From the NCBI RefSeq assembly GCF_004794515.1, contig NZ_SSDF01000082.1, positions 1 to 64,000 on the forward strand: a stretch of 64,000 nt of DNA, in the 5' to 3' direction. The position numbers were made by a program, and so were the translations under genes. Positions 28,092-36,835 of this stretch are shown here, one piece after another. The first letter of the stretch is position 1; every line of letters starts with the position of its first letter. The notes under the pieces were generated by a model. That model was not told the DNA's origin. It searched no databases and saw nothing but the letters and a program-made list of their open reading frames with translations. The DNA is from Microbacterium sp. A20 (GTDB lineage: Bacteria > Actinomycetota > Actinomycetes > Actinomycetales > Microbacteriaceae).

Positions 28092-28589
28092 TCAGGCAGC
28101 GATGCTCTCGCGCGCGAGCAGGCTCTCCTTCACGTCCAGCCCCCAGGCGAAACCGCCGAGGGTGCCGTCCGTGCGCAGCACGCGGTGGCACGGCACGAAC
28201 AGCGCCGGAGCGTTCCTAGCGCAGATCGAGGCGGCCGCACGTACGGCGTTCGGGTTGCCGAGCAGCTCCGCGAAGCCGGTGTAGGTGAGCGGTGCTCCGG
28301 GCTCGATCGCCCGCAGCGCCGACCACCCCACGAGCTGCAGGGCGGTGCCCGACTGCTTCACCGCGACCGCGTCGATCGCGGACAGGTCGCCCGCATAGAA
28401 GGCCAGCGCGGCGTCGGCGGCATCCGTGTGACCCTCGCGGAGCTCTTCGGGGCGGAGCGCCGGCGACAGTCGCGCGAGGATCGCCCCCACGTCGGAGGTC
28501 CACCCCGATGACAGCACCCGCTGGCGCTCGTCGGCGAGGATCGTGAAGGCCCCGTCCGGGGTCTCGATGGTCTGGATGAGAGCGGTCAT
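28092..28589 (-). CDS. ogt: Methylated-DNA-protein-cysteine methyltransferase
   Basis: A 165-residue O6-alkylguanine-DNA alkyltransferase that removes methyl groups from guanine by suicide transfer. The acceptor is Cys134 in VPCHRVL, within [23 protein letters not shown]. The upstream [12 protein letters not shown] region and the Tyr/Arg helix-turn-helix part ([14 protein letters not shown]) are typical. The gene overlaps the end of the AdaA-AlkA fusion gene by 4 bp (ATGA), so the two repair genes form one transcript induced together if the Ada part acts as activator. Confidence 0.95.
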   Translation of the reverse strand: MTALIQTIETPDGAFTILADERQRVLSSGWTSDVGAILARLSPALRPEELREGHTDAADAALAFYAGDLSAIDAVAVKQSGTALQLVGWSALRAIEPGAPLTYTGFAELLGNPNAVRAAASICARNAPALFVPCHRVLRTDGTLGGFAWGLDVKESLLARESIAA

Positions 28590-30106
28590 GAGGTCTCCTT
28601 CGATGTCGTGTCAGTTGTGGCGGCCGCGCTGGCGGTGGATGCTGCCCGTCGGGGTCCTGCCGGTCGCACCGGGGCGGCGCGCCAGAGATGCGCACTCAGA
28701 TAGCTGCGCCAGGGGGCCGTGCGCTCGGCCCAGGCGGTGAGCGCACGGGCCTCGCCCGGAAGCCCGGAGGCCGCAGCTCCCGCACGCAGCGCGACGTCGC
28801 CGGGGAGCAGGATGTCGGGGTCGCCGAGCACGCGCATGCGCACGTAGTCGGCTGTCCACGGTCCGATGCCCGGCATAGCGAGGAGGGCCTCCCGCTGCTC
28901 GACGCCGTCATCGCCGACGGTCAGCGGCAGCGAGCCGTCGGCGAGGGCCGCTGCCGCACCGGTGATCGCGCGGATGCGCGCGGCGGGGCCACGCAGCACC
29001 TCGACCCCGCGTTCGGCGATCGCCGCCATCGTGGGGAAGAGCAGCCCGTGCTCGGTGCGCTCCCCCAGCGCCTCGGTGAGCGCGATGAGTGCCGTGCGGG
29101 CGGCGACCACCGTGATCTGCTGCCCGATCATGGCGCGGATGAGCATCTCGTGCGGGTCTGCCGAGCCGGGAACGCGCATACCGGGCGTGCGGGCGACGAG
29201 CGGTGCGAGCTCGGGGTGCGCGGAGAGTGCCTCGTCGATCGCCAGCGGGTCGGCGTCGAGGTCGAAGATGCGCCGCACGGTCGACACCAGCGGCGCCAGA
29301 TCGCCCAGGCGCGCGACACGGGCGCGCAGGTGCAGACGCTGGGTCGCATCCTGACTCACCTCGAACCAGGCGGGACCGCCCGCCATCCGGAGGTGCCGGG
29401 AGAACGACGTCGCCGTGGTCTCTTCGACGCCGGGGACGGCACGTGCCGCCATCCAGGTGAAGATGCCGCTCGCGTCGAGTGGACCGCGGTACGGCAGGAC
29501 CAGGTCGATGGCGCCGGGAACCGCGGATGCCGGCAGTCGTCGACGCGCCCTGAGCTCGCCGGGGGTGAGGCCGAACACCTCGCGGATCGTGTCGTTGCAC
29601 TGGCGGATGCTGGCGAAGCCTGCCGAGAAGGCGACGTCGGAGATGGGCATGTCGGTGCCGACGAGCAGCATCCGCGCCGTGTGCGCGCGGTGCGCCCTGG
29701 CGAGGGCGAGGGGTCCGGCGCCGAGCTCGGTGGTCAGCAGACGCGTGAGGTGCCGGCTCGAATAGCCGAGGCGCGCGGCGAGTCCCGGCACACCCTCGCG
29801 CTCCACGACGCCGTCGGAGATGAGCCGCATGGCTCGGGCCGCGACGTCGCCGCGGATGTCCCACGCCGGCGAACCGGGGGCGGCTTCGGGGAGGCAGCGC
29901 TTGCAGGCACGGTATCCGGCCTCGTGCGCGGCCGCGCTCGTCGGATAGAACGTCACGTTCTGCGGCTTCGGCGTGCGCGCAGGGCAGCTCGGACGACAGT
30001 AGATCCCGGTCGAGCGCACTGCCGTCACGAACTGCCCGTCGAAGCGGGTGTCGCGCGCGCTGATGGCACGGTAGCGCTCGTCGAAGTCGATCACGGGGAA
30101 GCTCAT
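28586..30106 (-). CDS. AdaA-AlkA fusion: alkylation-sensing activator with 3-methyladenine DNA glycosylase
   Basis: A 506-residue three-part protein. Residues about 8-80 form the Ada metal-binding methyl-acceptor domain with Cys37, Cys41, Cys68 and Cys71. About 85-190 is an AraC-type helix-turn-helix ([11 protein letters not shown], then [17 protein letters not shown]). About 200-490 is an AlkA-type glycosylase with AlkA_N and the helix-hairpin-helix [18 protein letters not shown], followed by the catalytic Asp in LLPGDVALR. The Ada part senses phosphotriester damage and activates transcription; the AlkA part excises 3-alkyladenine. The C-terminal 30 residues are Ala/Thr-rich. The start is MSFPVID with GGAGG close upstream. 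Such fusions are known in actinobacteria. Confidence 0.93.
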   Translation of the reverse strand: MSFPVIDFDERYRAISARDTRFDGQFVTAVRSTGIYCRPSCPARTPKPQNVTFYPTSAAAHEAGYRACKRCLPEAAPGSPAWDIRGDVAARAMRLISDGVVEREGVPGLAARLGYSSRHLTRLLTTELGAGPLALARAHRAHTARMLLVGTDMPISDVAFSAGFASIRQCNDTIREVFGLTPGELRARRRLPASAVPGAIDLVLPYRGPLDASGIFTWMAARAVPGVEETTATSFSRHLRMAGGPAWFEVSQDATQRLHLRARVARLGDLAPLVSTVRRIFDLDADPLAIDEALSAHPELAPLVARTPGMRVPGSADPHEMLIRAMIGQQITVVAARTALIALTEALGERTEHGLLFPTMAAIAERGVEVLRGPAARIRAITGAAAALADGSLPLTVGDDGVEQREALLAMPGIGPWTADYVRMRVLGDPDILLPGDVALRAGAAASGLPGEARALTAWAERTAPWRSYLSAHLWRAAPVRPAGPRRAASTASAAATTDTTSKETS

Positions 30107-30183
30107 GCCTCCATGCTGTCACGGGCCACCGACGTCGACTGGCGGAAATCGGACATGGCTGTAGCGGAGTCCGGCGAGCCGCG

Positions 30184-30268
30184 CCGAGACCCCGTCACAA
30201 CGCCGAGACCCCGGCCTGCACACGTCGGCAGGTCGGGGTCTCGGCGAGAAGCGGGGGTTTCGGCGCGG
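30184..30268. repeat. 85-bp palindromic intergenic repeat, copy 1
   Basis: It is identical at 83 of 85 positions to 48594-48678. It contains an 18-bp inner hairpin (30202-30219 with 30228-30245, one mismatch, 8-nt loop) and an outer stem of CCGAGACCCC with GGGGTTTCGG. It lies between the aldehyde dehydrogenase stop and the AdaA-AlkA start. It could terminate transcription of the aldehyde dehydrogenase operon; it is also a candidate dispersed REP-like element. Confidence 0.85.
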
Positions 30269-30293
30269 GTCGGGGGCGGAGGCTGCCCGCGAC

Positions 30294-31748
30294 TCAACCG
30301 CGGAGGTAGACCGTCGCGGTCTCCGTGAAGAACTCCCTGGCCGCCGCGCCCTGCTCCTTGGGGCCGAGGGCGCTCGACCCGCTCCCGCCGAAGGGAACGT
30401 GCAGGTCGGCGCCGGCCGAGGCCGAGTTCACGTGGACCACGCCTACGCGGATGTCTTCGATCGCGGTGAGCGCCTCCGCCAGCCCCGTCGTGAAGACGGC
30501 GGTGGAGAGCCCGTACTCGCTGTCGTTCACGAGCGCGATGCCCTCGGCGGTGGACGAGACGCGTCGGACGCCGACCACCGGGCCGAACAGCTCTTCCGTC
30601 CACAGCTCGCCCGGGTCTTCCTCGTCGAGCTCGAAGATGGACGGCGGGATGAAGTAGCCCTCGGCGAGATCGCCGTCGGAGTACGGCTCCGGGGCGACGA
30701 CCACCTTCGCCGAGGACCGGGCGCGGACGAGGGCCGCGGCCACGCGGTCTCGGGCACCGGCGTCGACTACGGGCCCGACCTCGACGCGCTCGTCCTGCGC
30801 ATCGCCCACGACCATGCGCTCGGTGCGGATCGCGAGTCGCCGCAGGAACTCGTCGGCCACGGCCTCGTGCACGATCACCCGCGAGGTCGCCGTGCACTTC
30901 TGCCCCGCCGCACGGAAAGCCCCCAGCGCCACCTGCTCGACGGCCACGTCGAGGTCGGCGTCTGCCAGTACGAGTGCGGCGTTCTTGCCGCCCAGCTCGC
31001 CCTGGAACGGGATGCCGCGTGCCGCGAGCTGCGCGGCGATGATGCGCCCGACCTTCGTGGAACCGGTGAAGGTCACTGCGTCCACCTCCGGGTGCGACAC
31101 GATCGCCTCCCCGACGGCGGCGGTGCCGTTCACGAGGTTGAGCACCCCCTTCGGGAGCCCGGCCTGCTCGAGCGCCTCGGCGAAGCGCATCGCCAGCACG
31201 GGGACGAAGGTCGCCGGCTTCCAGACCACGGTGTTCCCCCATACGAGGGCGGGGGCGAGCTTCCAGGCCGGGATGGAGATCGGGAAGTTGAAGGGCGTGA
31301 TCGCTCCGATCACCCCGACCGGGCGACGAATCACGAGGATGCGCTCCCCCGGACTCGGCGACTCGAACAGGCCGCCGCTCTGACGCTCGACCTCCTGCGC
31401 ATGGAAACGGAGGATGTTGGCGGCGTGCCCGGTCTCGGCGATCGCCTCGACGAGCGTCTTCCCCTCCTCGCGCGCCAGCTGACGCCCCCACTCGTCGCGG
31501 TGGGCCTCGATGATGTCGGCCGCCCGCAGCAGGATGGCGGCACGCGAGCGCGCGGGGGTCCTGCGCCACCCGTCGAAAGCTGCTCGCGCGGCGGAATAGG
31601 CGAGGTCGACATCCGCATCGGATGCTCCGGGCCCTTCGCCGACGACGTCGTCGGGTCGGCTCGGGTTCACGTCGATGAGAGAGTCGCCCGCACCCTCCAC
31701 CCAGGCGCCGTCGATGAAGTGCCGGATATCGAATGTGGTGCTCATCAT
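30294..31748 (-). CDS. Aldehyde dehydrogenase, probably semialdehyde dehydrogenase
   Basis: A 484-residue NAD(P)-dependent aldehyde dehydrogenase. The catalytic cysteine is Cys285 in AGQKCTATSR and the base is Glu251 in QGELGGKNA. ITPFNFPISIPAWK (150-163) and FTGSTKVG are cofactor motifs. The subgroup is close to 2-oxoglutarate- or glutarate-semialdehyde dehydrogenases. Its neighbours (transaminase, glutaryl-CoA dehydrogenase, CoA-transferase) favour glutarate semialdehyde. Two consecutive ATGs occur at 31748 and 31745; the first overlaps the previous stop as ATGA. It is the last gene of its operon. Confidence 0.9.
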   Translation of the reverse strand: MMSTTFDIRHFIDGAWVEGAGDSLIDVNPSRPDDVVGEGPGASDADVDLAYSAARAAFDGWRRTPARSRAAILLRAADIIEAHRDEWGRQLAREEGKTLVEAIAETGHAANILRFHAQEVERQSGGLFESPSPGERILVIRRPVGVIGAITPFNFPISIPAWKLAPALVWGNTVVWKPATFVPVLAMRFAEALEQAGLPKGVLNLVNGTAAVGEAIVSHPEVDAVTFTGSTKVGRIIAAQLAARGIPFQGELGGKNAALVLADADLDVAVEQVALGAFRAAGQKCTATSRVIVHEAVADEFLRRLAIRTERMVVGDAQDERVEVGPVVDAGARDRVAAALVRARSSAKVVVAPEPYSDGDLAEGYFIPPSIFELDEEDPGELWTEELFGPVVGVRRVSSTAEGIALVNDSEYGLSTAVFTTGLAEALTAIEDIRVGVVHVNSASAGADLHVPFGGSGSSALGPKEQGAAAREFFTETATVYLRG

Positions 31749-32926
31749 GCTCCCTCGGAGGCGGTGCTGCGGAAGGCGGAGAAACCGGTGATGTGGGCGC
31801 CGAGCACCAGTGTGTGGACCTCGTCGGTGCCCTCGTATGTGCGCACCGACTCGAGGTTCGCCGCGTGGCGCAGCGGCGAGTAGTCGCCCGAGATCCCGTT
31901 GCCGCCGAGGATCGTCCTCGCCTCTCGGGCGATCGCGATCGCCGCGCGCGTGTTGCCGAGCTTGGCGACGGAGATCTGGTGGGGCTGAAGCCTGCCGGCA
32001 TCCTTGAGCCTGCCGAGCCGCAGCGCGACCAGTTGCGCCTTCTCGATCTCGACGGCCATGTCGACGAGCTTCTGCTGGGTGAGCTGGAACCCCCCGATCG
32101 GCTGGTTGAACTGGATGCGCGTCTGCGAGTAGGACAGGGCCGCGGCGTAACTGTCACGGGCGGCGCCGATCACGCCCCAGCCGATGCCGTAGCGCGCCTC
32201 GTTCAGGCAGGAGAAGGGCGCGCGCAGACCCCTGGCTTCGGGAAGTCGGGCTTCCGCGGGGAGTCGCACGTCGGTCAGCGTGATGTCGCACTGGATCGAG
32301 GCCCGCATCGAGAGCTTGGGGGCGATGGGTGTCGCCACGAATCCGGCCGAGTCCGTCGGGACGAGGAATCCGCGCACCCCCTCGTCGGTCTGCGCCCAGA
32401 TGATCGCGACCTGTGCGATGGAGGCGAGACCGATCCAGCGCTTGGCGCCGTTGAGCACCCAGCCGTCACCGTCCCGTCGCGCGAACGTCGTCATGCTCGA
32501 CGGGTCAGAGCCGGAGTTCGGTTCTGTGAGGCCGAAGCATCCGATGGCCTCTCCCCGCGCCATCTGCGGAAGCCACTCCTGCTTCTGGGCCTCGCTGCCG
32601 TGTTTGTGGATCGCGCTCATGGCGAGCGAGCCCTGCACCGAGACGAAGGTGCGAAGCCCCGAATCCCCCGCTTCGAGCTCCATGGCCGCCAGTCCGTATT
32701 CGACGGCACTCCGACCACCACAGCCGTATCCGTCCAGGTGCATGCCCAGCACGCCGAGTTCGGCGAGTTCCGGGACGAGCTCCGTCGGAAAGACGGCCCG
32801 GTCATACCAGTCGGCGATGTGCGGACGGACTCTCGCGTCGACGAATGCCCGCACGCGGTCGCGCGTCGCCCGCTCGTCGTCGCTCAGGAGCTCGTCGAAA
32901 TCGAGCAGATCGGGAACGGTGCTCAT
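31745..32926 (-). CDS. Glutaryl-CoA dehydrogenase-like acyl-CoA dehydrogenase
   Basis: A 393-residue flavoenzyme of the acyl-CoA dehydrogenase family. Features of the glutaryl-CoA subgroup are Arg92 in GLRTFVSVQGSL (the residue contacting the distal carboxylate), GCFGLTEPNSGSDP (129-142) and the catalytic Glu365 in RTYEGTDEVH. It would oxidise and decarboxylate glutaryl-CoA to crotonyl-CoA, passing electrons to ETF. The start at 32926 overlaps the transaminase stop by 4 bp; the much longer open frame to 33940 merely runs antisense to codon bias inside the transaminase gene. Assignment as glutaryl-CoA rather than another acyl-CoA substrate is by motif and context. Confidence 0.85.
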   Translation of the reverse strand: MSTVPDLLDFDELLSDDERATRDRVRAFVDARVRPHIADWYDRAVFPTELVPELAELGVLGMHLDGYGCGGRSAVEYGLAAMELEAGDSGLRTFVSVQGSLAMSAIHKHGSEAQKQEWLPQMARGEAIGCFGLTEPNSGSDPSSMTTFARRDGDGWVLNGAKRWIGLASIAQVAIIWAQTDEGVRGFLVPTDSAGFVATPIAPKLSMRASIQCDITLTDVRLPAEARLPEARGLRAPFSCLNEARYGIGWGVIGAARDSYAAALSYSQTRIQFNQPIGGFQLTQQKLVDMAVEIEKAQLVALRLGRLKDAGRLQPHQISVAKLGNTRAAIAIAREARTILGGNGISGDYSPLRHAANLESVRTYEGTDEVHTLVLGAHITGFSAFRSTASEGA

Positions 32927-34248
32927 GCGGCGGCCTCCTCGGCGGCGATGGATCGGATGGACGCGGTGAGAATCTCCAGACCGGCGTTCAGGACATGCTC
33001 CTCGATCACGAGGGGTGGCAGCAGCCGGATGACGTTGCCGTATGTGCCGCACGTGAGCGCCAGGACGCCCGCCGCGTGGCACGCCGCCGCTACCCGCTGC
33101 GCGAGGTCCGGTCTCGGGGCCAGGGTGTGCGGGTCTGCGAACTCGACGGCCATCATGGCTCCCCGTCCGCGGACTTCGGCGATGACATCGATCTCGGCGC
33201 GCAGTGGCTCGAGATGACGGCGGATGGTCTGCTCGATGCCGACGACCCGCGGCATCAGACCCGGCTCGTCGAGCACGTCGAACACCGCGAGGGCGGCCGC
33301 GCAGGCCAACGGGTTGCCCGCATAGGTGCCGCCGAGGCCGCCGGGGTGCGCGGCATCCATGATCTCCGCCCGCCCGGTCACCGCGCTCAACGGCAGCCCG
33401 CCGCCCAGCGCCTTGGCGGTCAGCGTGATGTCGCCGGCAACGCCTTCGTGCTCGCTCGCGAACAGCCGGCCGGTGCGTCCGAGCCCGGACTGGATCTCGT
33501 CGACGACCAGGACGATCCCGTGCTCGTCCGCGATGCGACGGAGCCCCGGGAGGAAACCCGGCGCGGGGACGACGAAGCCGCCCTCGCCCTGGATCGGTTC
33601 GACGACCAGGGCCGCGAAGTGCTCGGGACCGTGCTCGAGGATGAGGCGTTCGACCTCGGCGAGCGCGGGCTCGGCCCCCTCTCCGCGCAGGGGATTCGCG
33701 TTGGGTGCGCGCACCACGGCGTCGGGGAAGGGTCCGAAGGATGTCTTGTACGGATGCTCTTTCGCCGTCATCGCCATGGTGAGCAGAGAGCGCCCGTGGT
33801 ACGCCTCGTCGATGACGAGCACGGCGGGGCGGCCGGTGTGGGCTCGCGCGATCTTCACGGCGTTCTCCACCGCCTCGGCACCGGTGCTGAACAGTGCGGT
33901 GCGCTTGTCGAAGTCGCCGGGGACGTGCTCGTTGAGCCACTCGGCGACGCGCACGAAGCCCTCGTACTCGGTCACCATGAAGCAGGTGTGGGTGAAGAGC
34001 TCGAGCTGCGCGGCGACGCTGGCCCGCACCTGCGGATTCGCCGCCCCCACGCTGGTCACCGCGATGCCGGATGCGAGATCGATCAGGGTGTTCCCATCGA
34101 CGTCCTCGAGCGTCGAGACGCCGGCTCGCGCGATGAAGACCGGGAGGGCGATGCCGAAGCCGGCGGCGACCGCGGCTTCGCGCTGGGCGTGGAGCTCGCG
34201 CGACCGCGGTCCAGGGATCTCGGTGCGAAGGAGGGGAACTGTCGTCAT
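32923..34248 (-). CDS. Omega-amino acid aminotransferase (4-aminobutyrate / 5-aminovalerate type)
   Basis: A 441-residue class III PLP aminotransferase. The cofactor lysine is Lys279 in LTAKALGGGLPLS, the Asp pair site is VDEIQSGLGRTG, and STGAEAVENAVKIAR binds phosphate. The substrate is an omega-amino acid such as 4-aminobutyrate or 5-aminovalerate. With glutaryl-CoA dehydrogenase and a class III CoA-transferase beside it, 5-aminovalerate (DavT-like) is favoured. The ATG at 34248 follows a leaderless -10 box and is preferred over an upstream in-frame start at 34290. It is the first gene of the three-gene operon and divergent from a PucR regulator. Confidence 0.9.
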   Translation of the reverse strand: MTTVPLLRTEIPGPRSRELHAQREAAVAAGFGIALPVFIARAGVSTLEDVDGNTLIDLASGIAVTSVGAANPQVRASVAAQLELFTHTCFMVTEYEGFVRVAEWLNEHVPGDFDKRTALFSTGAEAVENAVKIARAHTGRPAVLVIDEAYHGRSLLTMAMTAKEHPYKTSFGPFPDAVVRAPNANPLRGEGAEPALAEVERLILEHGPEHFAALVVEPIQGEGGFVVPAPGFLPGLRRIADEHGIVLVVDEIQSGLGRTGRLFASEHEGVAGDITLTAKALGGGLPLSAVTGRAEIMDAAHPGGLGGTYAGNPLACAAALAVFDVLDEPGLMPRVVGIEQTIRRHLEPLRAEIDVIAEVRGRGAMMAVEFADPHTLAPRPDLAQRVAAACHAAGVLALTCGTYGNVIRLLPPLVIEEHVLNAGLEILTASIRSIAAEEAAA

Positions 34249-34255
34249 GGGGACG

Positions 34256-34261
34256 ACGCTA
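34256..34261 (-). promoter_or_regulatory. -10 box of a leaderless promoter for the aminotransferase operon
   Basis: TAGCGT on the minus strand, 7 bp before the ATG at 34248. Confidence 0.45.
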
Positions 34262-34285
34262 GAAGGTGCGCGGCCGCCAGGGAGA

Positions 34286-34303
34286 AACACTTCGCCCAGT
34301 GTT
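34286..34303. promoter_or_regulatory. Candidate PucR-family operator
   Basis: AACACT, 6-bp spacer, AGTGTT, a perfect dyad in the 89-bp gap between the divergent aminotransferase and PucR genes. It lies 25 bp upstream of the aminotransferase -10, where an activator would bind. Confidence 0.5.
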
Positions 34304-34337
34304 GGCGAGAGGACTGTGCATCACGCACACTGGATGC

Positions 34338-35687
34338 ATGGTCTCCCTCGGCGAACTCGTGCGCACGGCCGGCAGTTCCCTGCGCCCTCTCGCTCCGTTC
34401 GATGCCGCGCGGACGATCACCGGGGTGCACGTGTCGGAACTCGACGACCCCGGTCGTTATCTCGACGGCGGCGAGCTGCTGCTCACCACCGGCATCCCGC
34501 TGCACGGCCGGCCGGTGGACGCCTACGTCGACAGACTCGAGGCGCAGGGGATCGGCGCGATCGGGATCGGGCTCGGCGAGGGCTGGGACGATGCGCCCGC
34601 TGCCCTCGTCGAGCGCTGTCGCGCGGTCGGGATCCCGGTGTTCGCCGTGCCGGACGGTGCGCCGTTCCTCGATGTCTCCCGGGCGTTCTGGTCGATCACC
34701 GGGCGCAGCGGCCAGGACGAGGCGCTGCGCACCGCCCACGCGCACACGCGGCTGGTCCAGGCCGCGACGACCGCCGATCCGATCGCCGGGATCGTCCGCC
34801 AGATGGCGCAGGCCATCGGCGGATGGGTGGCGTGGCTGCCCTTCGATCCCGGAGCGTCGGGCGGGACGCTGCATCCCGCTTCTCTGGAAGGCCTGCTGCC
34901 GGCGGTGCGCGCGGATGTCGAGAGATCACTCCTGCGCTCCGGCGTCGAGGCCGCGTCGTTCGTGTCTCAGGGTTCGATCGTGATGGCCCACGCCGTCACC
35001 GACGGCGAGCGCACCCGTGGCGCACTGGCGCTCGGAGCCGGCAGGCCGCTGGCGAACGCCGACCGCCAGCTCGCGCTCACGGCCACCGCTCTCCTGCGAC
35101 TCCTCACCGTGCGGGCGACCGCGACGCCGGACGCGGGAGGGTGGTTCACGGCACTCGCACTCCGCGGCGAGGTGGCGGCTGCGCGGGCACTCGCCGCCGC
35201 GGCCGATCTCACGCTGCCGCTCGAGTTCCGCGTGCTCGTCGGCAGCGACGTTTCGACCGGCTTCGGAGCGGTGCAGGACGGCGTGCGCGTCGCCCTCGTC
35301 CCCGCCGATGGGGACCCCGACGCCGAAATCCGGGCGAGCACCGGCGTACTCAGCGCTCCCGTCGTGCTCGACGATGTCCCCACCGCATTCGCCAGGGCCC
35401 TCGCCCTGCACCGTCGCGCGTCGGGAACCGCCCTGGTGATCGAGTCCGAACCGAGAGCGACCCGCTGGGCTGCCGCGCTCGGCGACGCGGACCCGATGTT
35501 GCAGCGCACCGTGATCGCCTATCTCCGGCACCGTCAGCAGGCCGAGCGAACAGCGCGCGAACTCGGCGTGCACCGCAACACCGTGCGGCCGCGCATCGCC
35601 GCGGTCGAGCGGCTCCTCGACGTCTCGCTGGACGACCCGGATGTCGCGGCCGAGCTGTGGCTCGCGCTGCGGGAGCGCGCGGTCTAG
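34338..35687 (+). CDS. PucR-family transcriptional regulator
   Basis: A 449-residue PucR/CdaR-type regulator. Its N-terminal PucR domain (about 5-130) includes GGELLLTTGIPL. A central GGDEF-like region follows, and the C-terminal helix-turn-helix is RTVIAYLRHRQQAERTARELGVHRNTVRPRIAAVERLL (about 396-433). Many members activate divergent nitrogen-compound catabolic genes such as those for 4-aminobutyrate. Position next to the omega-aminotransferase operon and the dyad at 34286 support that role here. The effector is probably the amino acid substrate (inference). Its stop codon overlaps the stop of the convergent CoA-transferase gene in the 4 bases CTAG. Confidence 0.88.
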   Translation: MVSLGELVRTAGSSLRPLAPFDAARTITGVHVSELDDPGRYLDGGELLLTTGIPLHGRPVDAYVDRLEAQGIGAIGIGLGEGWDDAPAALVERCRAVGIPVFAVPDGAPFLDVSRAFWSITGRSGQDEALRTAHAHTRLVQAATTADPIAGIVRQMAQAIGGWVAWLPFDPGASGGTLHPASLEGLLPAVRADVERSLLRSGVEAASFVSQGSIVMAHAVTDGERTRGALALGAGRPLANADRQLALTATALLRLLTVRATATPDAGGWFTALALRGEVAAARALAAAADLTLPLEFRVLVGSDVSTGFGAVQDGVRVALVPADGDPDAEIRASTGVLSAPVVLDDVPTAFARALALHRRASGTALVIESEPRATRWAAALGDADPMLQRTVIAYLRHRQQAERTARELGVHRNTVRPRIAAVERLLDVSLDDPDVAAELWLALRERAV

Positions 35688-36835
35688 GCGGGATTGTCGA
35701 GCCAGGCGCGCACTCGCTCGTCATGCTCGCCGAGGCGCGGTGGGGCGGCCGCGACCACCGGGATCTCCGGGATCCAGGTGAGCGGCGACCGGATCTGGCG
35801 CGAGCGCCGACCGTCCTCGCCCACGGCGTCGCGGACGGGGTCGAGACCGAGGCGTTCCGCCAGCGCGATGCCCTCCCCCACGCTGTTCACCACTCCGGCG
35901 GCGACGCCGGCGCGGTTCAGGCGCTCCGCCCAGACCGCCGCGGAGTCGCCGACGAGCGCCGCCTCCAGCTCGACCACCAGCTCCTCGCGGTGGGCGACCC
36001 GGTCGGAGTTCCGGCGGAAGCGCTCATCGACCGAGAGCTCGGGCCGGCCGAGTTCCGCGACCATCTTCGCGAACTGCGCGTCGTTTCCGCACGCGACCGC
36101 GATCGGCGCATCCGCGCACTGCAGCGACTCGTACGGGGCGATGGAGGGGTGCCTGTTGCCGAGCCTTCCCGGCTCCGTTCCGGCTCCGAGATGCGCGGAC
36201 ACCTGGTTGACGAGTGCGGCCTGGAGGCTGGAGAGCAGGTTCACCTCGACCCTCGAACCTCGTCCGGTCAGCTCGCGTCGGCGCAGCGCGGCGAGGATGC
36301 CGATCACGGCGTCCTTGCCGGTGAGCACGTCGACGAGCGCCACCCCGGCTTTCATGGCCTCGCCGTCCGGCTCGCCCGTGATGTGCATGAGTCCGCCGAC
36401 CGCCTGCGCGACGAAGTCGTAGCCGGGGAGGTCCGCACCCGCACCCAGGCCGAAGCCGCTGACCGACACGGAGATGAGGCGGGGGTGGGCTGCGGAGAGG
36501 GTCTCCCCGTCGAAGCCGAGTTTGGCGAACAGCCCCGGCCGGAAGTTCTCGATCACCACGTCGCTGCGGGCGATGAGTTCGAGCGCCCTGGCGCGATCCG
36601 CCGGGTCGGTGAGGTCGAGCGTGACCGACTCCTTGCCCCGGTTCGCCGACTCGAAGTACGTGGTCATGCCGGATTCGGCATACGGCGGTCCCCACGCCCG
36701 CGTGTCGTCCCCGGTCCCGGGGCGCTCGACCTTGATCACCCGTGCCCCCAGGTCGGCGAGCGTCATGGTCGCCAGCGGGCCGGCGAGCACACGGGAGAAG
36801 TCCGCGACGACGATGCCGTCGAGGGGCGCGGTCAT
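35684..36835 (-). CDS. CaiB/BaiF family III CoA-transferase (glutarate CoA-transferase candidate)
   Basis: A 383-residue class III CoA-transferase. The N terminus LDGIVVADFSRVLAGPLATM with ADLGARVIKVERPG, then IENFRPG and LPGYDFVAQAVGGLM, are family signatures. The catalytic aspartate is Asp169 in GVALVDVLTG. These enzymes move CoA between carboxylic acids through an aspartyl-CoA anhydride. The short 383-residue form and a nearby glutaryl-CoA dehydrogenase suggest succinyl-CoA:glutarate transfer, which would complete glutarate activation. It overlaps the end of the upstream LacI gene by 4 bp and is probably co-transcribed with that regulator. Confidence 0.88.
   Translation of the reverse strand: MTAPLDGIVVADFSRVLAGPLATMTLADLGARVIKVERPGTGDDTRAWGPPYAESGMTTYFESANRGKESVTLDLTDPADRARALELIARSDVVIENFRPGLFAKLGFDGETLSAAHPRLISVSVSGFGLGAGADLPGYDFVAQAVGGLMHITGEPDGEAMKAGVALVDVLTGKDAVIGILAALRRRELTGRGSRVEVNLLSSLQAALVNQVSAHLGAGTEPGRLGNRHPSIAPYESLQCADAPIAVACGNDAQFAKMVAELGRPELSVDERFRRNSDRVAHREELVVELEAALVGDSAAVWAERLNRAGVAAGVVNSVGEGIALAERLGLDPVRDAVGEDGRRSRQIRSPLTWIPEIPVVAAAPPRLGEHDERVRAWLDNPA

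Noticed and set aside
27898..28191. Extension of the 21-codon leader ORF to a 119-residue protein
   Set aside because: No ribosome site or coding-like composition, and the inferred promoter lies within it.
32927..33940. N-terminal extension of the glutaryl-CoA dehydrogenase frame to 731 residues
   Set aside because: The added part is out of frame inside the aminotransferase gene and Arg-rich. The start at 32926 gives the normal family length and a 4-bp overlap.
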